Assembly: GCA_937973575.1 (NCBI GenBank)
Contig: CALJKH010000222.1
Coordinates: 1-18,271, forward strand
Source: an uncultured Solirubrobacterales bacterium
GTDB taxonomy: Bacteria > Actinomycetota > Thermoleophilia > Solirubrobacterales > Solirubrobacteraceae
Reading direction: 5' to 3'
Length of the DNA stretch: 18,271 bases
Positions 13,387-18,271 of this stretch are shown here, piece after piece. Position 1 is the stretch's first letter. Every line of letters starts with the position of its first letter. The notes under the pieces are model-generated. The model saw only the letters and a program-made list of their open reading frames with translations, was not told the origin of the DNA and ran no database searches. The translations under genes were made by a program, and so were the position numbers.

Positions 13387-14076
13387 ATGCCAAGCAGTTC
13401 GTCAGGGTCCGATTGGGACCTCGACCACCTCAGCCTTGACCAACTTATGGACGCATTCCTCAAGGCGAGGAAGCGCGGTGATGTCGAGCGCGCAGCAGAC
13501 GCATTCGAGCTGATTGCATGGCAGGCCTACAACGAGATCCTCAAGTACCAGCGCGGGAAGATGGCGAGCGTTCCATTCCATGATGCGGAGGACCTCGCCT
13601 CAATCACCATTGAGCGACTCGTAGCCAGCTCAACGAAGTCAGCGCGTAACTTCAAGGGCACTACTCCATCGGAGCTGTGGGCCTACATCTATAAGACGGC
13701 GGACAACATTCGCAACGACTTCTGGAAGAAGCGTAAGCGTCGCGACGGGATTGCCCAGGTTGTGTCGATCGATGCTGAGACGGACACCGAGGAAGGCCCA
13801 TCTCGGCGGGAGTTGGCTATCTCAGACGACGACTTGAGCCAGATTGAGGTTGACGAACTCTTCTATGCCGTTCTGTCAGATATTCCCCAGAAGCAGCGTC
13901 CGATCATCTGGGACCGGTGGCATGGAACGCCAGCGAAAGAAGCAGCTATGAAGCATGGGCTTACATCCAGCAACGTTGATCAGATCTACAAGAGATTCAA
14001 GGACCGCCTGCGCAAGGCATGGAGCGACCACCAGGCCGGCGGCCTTGATGGCAATAATGGGGACGGGATCTCATGA
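13387..14076 (+). CDS. RNA polymerase sigma-70/ECF-like factor (229 aa)
   Basis: The chain has the two-domain layout of a group 4-like sigma factor. Region 2 lies at about 40-119, with Asp-Ala-Glu-Asp-Leu-Ala-Ser (66-72), Leu-Trp-Ala-Tyr-Ile-Tyr-Lys-Thr-Ala-Asp-Asn-Ile-Arg-Asn-Asp-Phe (97-112) and a basic Lys-Lys-Arg-Lys-Arg-Arg stretch. An acidic linker follows at 128-155, then region 4 at about 155-212, with Leu-Ser-Asp-Ile-Pro-Gln-Lys-Gln-Arg and a helix-turn-helix around Ala-Lys-Glu-Ala-Ala-Met-Lys-His-Gly-Leu. The extra N-terminus and glycine-rich C-terminus are not typical of ECF factors. It directs RNA polymerase to unknown promoters. The ATG is chosen because GGGAAGGA precedes it at good spacing. 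The stop overlaps the next start as ATGA, so the sigma factor and HTH partner are translationally coupled. Confidence 0.88.
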   Translation: MPSSSSGSDWDLDHLSLDQLMDAFLKARKRGDVERAADAFELIAWQAYNEILKYQRGKMASVPFHDAEDLASITIERLVASSTKSARNFKGTTPSELWAYIYKTADNIRNDFWKKRKRRDGIAQVVSIDAETDTEEGPSRRELAISDDDLSQIEVDELFYAVLSDIPQKQRPIIWDRWHGTPAKEAAMKHGLTSSNVDQIYKRFKDRLRKAWSDHQAGGLDGNNGDGIS

Positions 14077-14708
14077 GCCAAGTGGACAAAATCGTCGAGC
14101 AGTACGCAGCCGCGCTCCAAGCAGGTGACCAGTTCGACTACGAGCAGCTTGCATCTGGCCTTGACGACTTTGATCGCCGTGAGCTAGAAGCCCGCGTCGG
14201 AATGCTTAACCGCCAGTTCTCGGATTCAGCTGAAGGAGTTGACCGCAACGACCCCCGGGTGGAACGACTTCGTCGTTCCGCAGCTGGACTCTCGGGCGTG
14301 TGGCCTTCAATGCTGCCGCGCCTGCGCGAGCGCAAGAACCTCGACCGCGCGGACCTTGCCCGTCAGCTGGCTGACGGGCTCGGCAAGCCAGAGGCAGCTG
14401 ACAAGGTCGAGGAGTACTACCACCAGCTCGAGTGGGGCAACCTGCCTGCGAACAAGGTCGACCGTTCGGTTGTCAAGGTTCTTTCCGAGATCCTTGAAGA
14501 GGACGAGCAGGAGCTTTGGGAGGCAGGTACCGGCGGCGTTGACCAATGGGCCAAGAAGGTCAAGCGCAGCCAGTCAGGTCCGCTGCCAAAGCGTGCCTTT
14601 GCCCGCCTCGTGGGTGAGAACAAGCCCTTGACTGTCGACGACTCCCAGTTCAACCCGCCGGCCAAGTCCGACTGGGATGACACAGACCGTCTCTTCCTAG
14701 GGGGATGA
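14073..14708 (+). CDS. HTH regulator partner of the sigma factor, with helical N-terminus and Leu-Phe-x-Gly-Gly tail (211 aa)
   Basis: Three parts can be seen. Residues 1-50 are an acidic helical segment (Gln-Tyr-Ala-Ala-Ala-Leu-Gln-Ala-Gly then Asp-Arg-Arg-Glu-Leu-Glu), like protein-interaction modules beside sigma factors. Residues 78-152 form an XRE-like helix-turn-helix (Leu-Pro-Arg-Leu-Arg-Glu-Arg; Asp-Leu-Ala-Arg-Gln-Leu-Ala; Tyr-Tyr-His-Gln-Leu-Glu; Val-Leu-Ser-Glu-Ile-Leu). Residues 153-211 are a polar linker ending Asp-Thr-Asp-Arg-Leu-Phe-Leu-Gly-Gly. Similar proteins beside ImmA/IrrE peptidases end with a comparable LFxGG tail in my memory. It could repress the operon, act as an anti-sigma factor, or both, and could be the substrate of the peptidase. 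These roles are inference from the ImmR/ImmA and DdrO/IrrE pairs. ATGA overlaps join it to both neighbours. Confidence 0.75.
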   Translation: MSQVDKIVEQYAAALQAGDQFDYEQLASGLDDFDRRELEARVGMLNRQFSDSAEGVDRNDPRVERLRRSAAGLSGVWPSMLPRLRERKNLDRADLARQLADGLGKPEAADKVEEYYHQLEWGNLPANKVDRSVVKVLSEILEEDEQELWEAGTGGVDQWAKKVKRSQSGPLPKRAFARLVGENKPLTVDDSQFNPPAKSDWDDTDRLFLGG

Positions 14709-15310
14709 GCGCCACAGCAGGAAGGTCGTTTGCCGACCCGCTCGGCGGGCCGACCATTACCCGTGACCATCACGGCACGGATGTTGTCGCAATGGAGCGC
14801 GAGGCAATCAGAGTCCTTGAGCGTGTCCCAGACGCAAAGTGGGATGGCCAAGCTCCGATTCCAATCGACTGGATCGTTGGTGAGATGTACGACCTCCGAG
14901 TTCAGCTGCATGACAACATCGCCTCAATCGTTGGCGTTGAGCTGCCGGAGGGCAAGCGCCTTTCCGGGCTCCTGCTGGAGGACCGCGGCTTGATCCTTGT
15001 TGACTCTTGGGAGGTCGAGCAATGGCCCAACCGCCGCCGCTTCACTATCGCCCACGAGCTAGGGCACTTCCTGCTCCACAGGAAGAACCCCGAGTACCTA
15101 GCCTCACCTGGCGCCTCTGGCCTTCCTCTGATCGAAGCTGAAGCACATGCCTTCGCTGCTGCCCTGCTGATGCCAGCGGCCCTGCTGCGCCCTGCGGCTG
15201 ACGCTTGCAACGGCGACTGGTCGCAGTTGCTTGAGCCGTTCCTAACGACCAATGGCGCAGTTGAACGCCGTCTTAGGACGCTCGGTTACGAAGTGAAAGA
15301 GAAGAACTGA
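14705..15310 (+). CDS. ImmA/IrrE family zinc metallopeptidase (201 aa)
   Basis: The zinc site is complete: His117-Glu118-Leu-Gly-His121 preceded by Arg-Arg-Phe-Thr-Ile-Ala. The third ligand, Glu144, lies in Glu-Ala-Glu-Ala-His-Ala-Phe-Ala-Ala-Ala-Leu-Leu-Met-Pro, the family's ExxANxFAxxLLMP motif with His in place of the usual Asn. The N-terminal half has Pro-Ile-Asp-Trp-Ile-Val and a short beta region with Gly-Leu-Leu-Leu-Glu-Asp-Arg-Gly-Leu-Ile-Leu-Val-Asp. Known members cleave an XRE repressor (ImmA on ImmR, IrrE on DdrO), so the co-encoded HTH protein is the likely substrate. There is no signal peptide and the protein is cytosolic. The start overlaps the HTH gene as ATGA. The protein ends Glu-Lys-Asn, and its TGA lies inside a 22-bp palindrome. 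The length is on the short side but complete. Confidence 0.92.
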   Translation: MSATAGRSFADPLGGPTITRDHHGTDVVAMEREAIRVLERVPDAKWDGQAPIPIDWIVGEMYDLRVQLHDNIASIVGVELPEGKRLSGLLLEDRGLILVDSWEVEQWPNRRRFTIAHELGHFLLHRKNPEYLASPGASGLPLIEAEAHAFAAALLMPAALLRPAADACNGDWSQLLEPFLTTNGAVERRLRTLGYEVKEKN

Positions 15311-15326
15311 CGCTTAAGCGTCAGTT
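15305..15326. terminator. 22-bp perfect palindrome spanning two convergent stop codons
   Basis: The palindrome has arms AACTGACGCTT and AAGCGTCAGTT with no mismatch. It contains the TGA of the peptidase gene on the plus strand and the TGA of the unknown gene on the minus strand, so both proteins end Asn-stop from the same sequence. The minus strand continues CTTCTCTTTC, which makes it a plausible intrinsic terminator for the minus gene. The plus side lacks a T-tract. Confidence 0.6.
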
Positions 15327-15776
15327 GTCTGAACCGAGTCGGTCCCAGCAGTAGAGGCCAACGCACTCTTCAGCGAGTTCACGACAACGCTCATCTGAGA
15401 GCCAAGGCAGGACAGTTTCAAACCACTGCTCTTCGCCAACACCCTGGTCAAAGGCATCCTCGCCGCGCATCTCTGCAGCCAAGCGCAAAGCCTCACGCTT
15501 GTTGTCGCCAAGGCTTGGGAACACTCCAGTGAGGAACTCACGGTTGGCAACCGGCTGGCCTACCTCAAGCGAGGCGTGCCAAGCGGCAAGCATTGAAAGG
15601 TCGTCCTCGTCAAGGTCAGCAACTGCCTTGGCGTAGTGAGTTGAGAGCTCCGTCTCCGGAATCTCGTCAACCCATGCGCGCACGATCTCACCAAGAAGCT
15701 GGCGACGAGCCTCGCGGCCGACTGAGTCAGCTATTACTCGAATTGCGTTCTGCGGTTCGATGAAGCAGAGTGACAA
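15321..15776 (-). CDS. Unknown small acidic cytosolic protein (151 aa)
   Basis: I do not recognise a family. The chain is hydrophilic, mostly helical in appearance, rich in Glu/Asp/Leu/Ala, and has no signal peptide or transmembrane helix. Landmarks are Asn-Ala-Ile-Arg-Val-Ile-Ala-Asp-Ser-Val-Gly-Arg-Glu-Ala-Arg, Asp-Leu-Asp-Glu-Asp-Asp-Leu-Ser-Met, and two cysteines near the end in Cys-Arg-Glu-Leu-Ala-Glu-Glu-Cys. The frame runs upstream to a TTG at 15857, with a GTG at 15836. I chose the TTG at 15776 because GGAG stands eight bases before it and because the upstream residues look non-coding. It is convergent with the ImmA/IrrE operon and shares the palindrome at its stop codon. A link to that operon is possible but not shown. 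The coding call is good; the start is uncertain. Confidence 0.7.
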   Translation of the reverse strand: MSLCFIEPQNAIRVIADSVGREARRQLLGEIVRAWVDEIPETELSTHYAKAVADLDEDDLSMLAAWHASLEVGQPVANREFLTGVFPSLGDNKREALRLAAEMRGEDAFDQGVGEEQWFETVLPWLSDERCRELAEECVGLYCWDRLGSDN

Positions 15777-15899
15777 GATGGTGTCTCCACTGGTTACGAG
15801 TGGTTGGGCGGCGGACGGGAACCAATGTACGGCCACCCCCTGACGGCAAAGCCTCAAAATCCCGTCTTCAGCTGCTAAGCGCTGCTACTTGGGAACTAA

Positions 15900-18258
15900 T
15901 TACCCGATCGCAGTCACATGGATTAGCTGACTCGCGGCAGAGGTGAATGGATATCCCGCCTCCGACGGGATGAATGCCCGAATTGAGTACCGAACCCTTC
16001 CCACGGCAGCACGGAAGCGATAGCTGGCATGCCAGTTACCGTCGAGGTCGGTCCGTGTCGACGTAAATGTTTGCCAGCCACGCGCGGGGATGAACGCCTG
16101 GATCAGAACGAGCTTCCCGCTCGCCGGTATCCATCCGCCGTCGAGCCTGCCGCTGAAGGTGGAAGCAGCGCCTACTCTCACTGTCCAAGGGGTAGCGGTG
16201 ATGGTGGTCATTGCTGCGACTCGGACGTTCATCTCGGCTGTGGCGGCCAGAGTGTGGTGGTCCCCACCCCACCTAACTCGGAACTTGCGACTCGGCCCAG
16301 GGCTAGCAGTGAACGAAAACCGTCCGGCAAAGTCACTCACCTGGGTCGCCACAATTACCCAAGCACCACCGGTCATAGCGGGGGCGCTCTCAAGAGTCAT
16401 CGTGGCGCCCTCGATCGGGACGTCACGGGAGTCCAAGAGCCGACCGGACACAACCCCGGACTTCCCGTGTGGCAGAGCGTCAACCGATGCAGGTCCAGCA
16501 ACCCCGGCGCCGAGGCCCATATGAGCCTCGATCCGTGACAGTGCCCGGAGGGGGAAGCTGATCATCGCAAGTCCACCCAGATTGGTTTTCATCGTTGAGC
16601 TTGCGTTGCCCGCTTGATCCGTTGCTGTCGCTTGCATTTCCCATTCCCCCGCAGCCAGCCCCGAGTCGTCCACGACGCTCTGGTAACGCCCATCGACAAG
16701 CTCCGTTTCAAGCTCTTTCCAATCACCTCCGGAAAGTGGTCGAATCCGAACACGAACACCACTGAGTCCCGAAACAGAATCGGTCGCATATACGCGCACC
16801 ACGCGCGGGTCAGCCTGATCCTGCGGCAGGAACTCGACTCGTTCCGGCGCACTGCGATCTATCCGCACTGTCGCGCTCACCCGACCTGACCGATTGCCGG
16901 CTGCATCACTCACGTCTGCGGCAACCGTGTGTGCTCCCTCCACTCCAACGGTCAACGCGGCACTGCCACCGGCAGTAGCTCCCGCCAGCTCACCGTCAAG
17001 CCACAGTCGCGATTCAGCTTTGCCACCTCCCCCAAATCCAGAGAGCCGAGGCTGGTCAATCCCATTTACCGTTGCGACTACCTCAGCCGCCGACCACTTG
17101 CCGTCACCGGCATTGAGGTTCGCCTCGGGGGCGGTTTCATCGATTCGAATCCACTGCGACGTGACGGCCCGTGAAGCGACCCCAGACCCACTGACACTTC
17201 GAATCCGCAGTTCAGACTCACCCTCTGGAAGATCTCCCAGCGCTATTCCTGAGCCCGGGAAGAGATTGATGACATCACCTGGGTCCGACCCCACAGCCCA
17301 AGCCCATCCCGATATCCCTGAGACTGGGTCTCCAGTGCTGGGCTGGTTAATGGCGAACATTGAGGCCCCTCGTGCAGCATCTCTAGTCAGCCACAGCGGA
17401 ACCGTGCTCATGCGTGGCGCCGCTGGAATCTGGCTGTCCCAGCGCAAGTGGATCGGCTCGGAAGCATTCGCTGGATCCGAGTTGCCCGCTGTATCAGTCA
17501 GGACCAGTCGAACCGTCCAATCACCTTCCCGCGGCAGACGGATGTGAGCAACCTGACGCGACTCTGCTGGAACATCCACGGGAAGGAGGCAGTCATCTCC
17601 ACCTCCTGCTGATGGACAGACCAGCACTGAAGTTGTGGCAATCGGCGACCCATCGCTGGAATTAGGGAGCGCCCACTTGATATCGAAATGGGGTGACGTT
17701 CGCCACTCCTCACCACCGATCACTTCGGCTGACTCTGGTGCTCGCGGCGCAGTCCCATCAACTCCAATCTGACGGCTTGCGCGACGTGAGTTACCGGCTG
17801 CGTCAGTCGCTGTTACCCCCCAATCGGCTAGCCCCTCCGTTGTCAGGAGAAGCTGAGCCGAGTGGTCCGCACACGGCCGCGCTCGAGCAAAGTCACAGGC
17901 CTGTGGCTGCACTGATACAGGGGTACCTCCACGGTCGTAAGCGATTGATGAGACCCCAGACGCGTCTGAAACCGCCGCCGACAGAGTGGCCCCCGGCTTA
18001 ACCCAGGTCGCACCCAAAGCACTCCCTGAGAGGGAGATTTGAGGTGGCTCTGGGTCGTCAACCGCAACCCGCATGTACCACGCCGAAGCCAGTGCGTTGG
18101 GATGCGTCGCACCGTCCCCGCCTTTACATTGACTCGGCCCAAGGCACCTAATTCCGAACCGCAGCCAGGACGCGCCACCTATGGACCGAGTGATTGGCTT
18201 CTCTCCAGAGGTCCAGTGGCGGGAGCACGCGCTCGCAGAACTACCGCACCCAAAGACA
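15900..18258 (-). CDS. Large Ig-like extracellular protein, N-terminus off the contig (at least 785 aa)
   Basis: The frame is open from the TAA at 15900 to the contig edge. An ATG at 18074 is internal, because 61 further sense codons precede it. They contain Cys-Gly, Gly-Ala-Ser-Trp-Leu-Arg-Phe-Gly-Ile-Arg-Cys and Ala-Ser-Ala-Trp-Tyr just before the Met. The body repeats beta modules with Ser-Gly-Val/Ile-Ser and Asp-x-Ala-Gly-Asn-(Ser/Arg) motifs (Ile-Ala-Tyr-Asp-Arg-Gly-Gly; Thr-Asp-Ala-Ala-Gly-Asn-Ser; Thr-Asp-Gln-Ala-Gly-Asn-Ala), i.e. bacterial Ig-like domains. The C-terminal part has a carboxypeptidase-regulatory-like module (Gly-Arg-Leu-Leu-Asp-Ser). The last module (Ser-Gly-x-Leu-Asp-Gly-Gly-Trp-Ile-Pro and Ala-Gly-Tyr-Pro-Phe-Thr) recurs in Thermoleophilia secreted proteins, from memory. 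No catalytic domain is seen in the part present. It is likely surface-exposed or secreted. Confidence 0.88.
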
Positions 18259-18271
18259 AGATCGGAAGAGC
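18259..18271 (+). other. Illumina adapter remnant at the contig end
   Basis: The last 13 bases are AGATCGGAAGAGC, identical to the shared core of Illumina TruSeq-type adapters. It sits exactly at the terminus, where untrimmed adapter is expected, so these bases are not genomic. The codon that spans 18258-18260 in the last gene is therefore unreliable. Confidence 0.93.

Noticed and set aside
18072..18074. ATG as the start of the Ig-like protein
   Set aside because: The same frame stays open to the contig end with class-typical sequence, there is no signal peptide after this Met, and no ribosome site precedes it.
1..18271. CRISPR arrays, tRNA or rRNA genes, insertion sequences
   Set aside because: No regularly spaced repeats, no tRNA-like cloverleaf or rRNA sequence, and no transposase or terminal inverted repeats were seen on reading both strands.

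Overview
The window looks like one contig from a Thermoleophilia-type actinobacterium (Solirubrobacterales-like). The evidence is family content recalled from that class: secreted proteins with alanine-rich signal peptides, a beta-helix protein with a choice-of-anchor-Q-like signature, a giant Ig-like surface protein with the class-typical C-terminal beta modules, a wax-ester synthase/DGAT with a Lys/Ala/Pro tail, and a sigma/HTH/ImmA-IrrE cassette. Many TTG and GTG starts, GTGA/ATGA overlaps and several near-leaderless promoters fit a high-GC actinobacterium. Assignment below class level is not possible from the sequence alone. The contig breaks inside genes at both ends, and its last 13 bases are the Illumina adapter core.

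Layout. 1-1805: two tandem paralogous secreted proteins on the minus strand (the first partial), each with a TTG start, a strong Shine-Dalgarno and a shared leader element. 1908-4584 (minus): a CADD/TenA-like haem-oxygenase-fold diiron protein, a membrane-anchored cupredoxin-like protein, a ten-helix membrane protein with a predicted N-terminal histidine after signal cleavage, and a small one-helix protein. A redoxin-like protein that lacks the CxxC is divergent from them (4607-5383). 5399-8989 (minus): acyl-CoA dehydrogenase, a small one-helix protein (CTG start, newly called here), IspH and a metallophosphoesterase. 9095-10918 (plus): WS/DGAT acyltransferase, divergent from the dehydrogenase across a short region with an inverted repeat. 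10922-12670 (minus): a secreted beta-helix protein and a MIP18/DUF59 protein. 12745-13230 (plus): FxsA.

13261-15326 is the most interesting block: a promoter whose -35 hexamer lies inside an inverted repeat, then three genes joined by 4-base ATGA overlaps. They encode a sigma-70-like factor, an HTH protein with a helical N-terminus and a Leu-Phe-x-Gly-Gly tail, and an ImmA/IrrE zinc peptidase. By analogy with ImmR/ImmA and DdrO/IrrE, I infer a protease-switched sigma/regulator module that represses its own promoter. A 22-bp perfect palindrome holds its stop codon and that of the convergent unknown gene that follows. The last gene (15900 to the contig end, minus) is a large Ig-like extracellular protein whose N-terminus is missing.

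How the genes relate: lipid metabolism (dehydrogenase, WS/DGAT) and isoprenoid synthesis (IspH) sit together. The 1.9-5.4 kb block may be a redox or metal envelope module. The sigma/HTH/peptidase triad is self-contained. No tRNA, rRNA, CRISPR array or insertion sequence was seen, and no gap without a gene exceeds about 200 bp.
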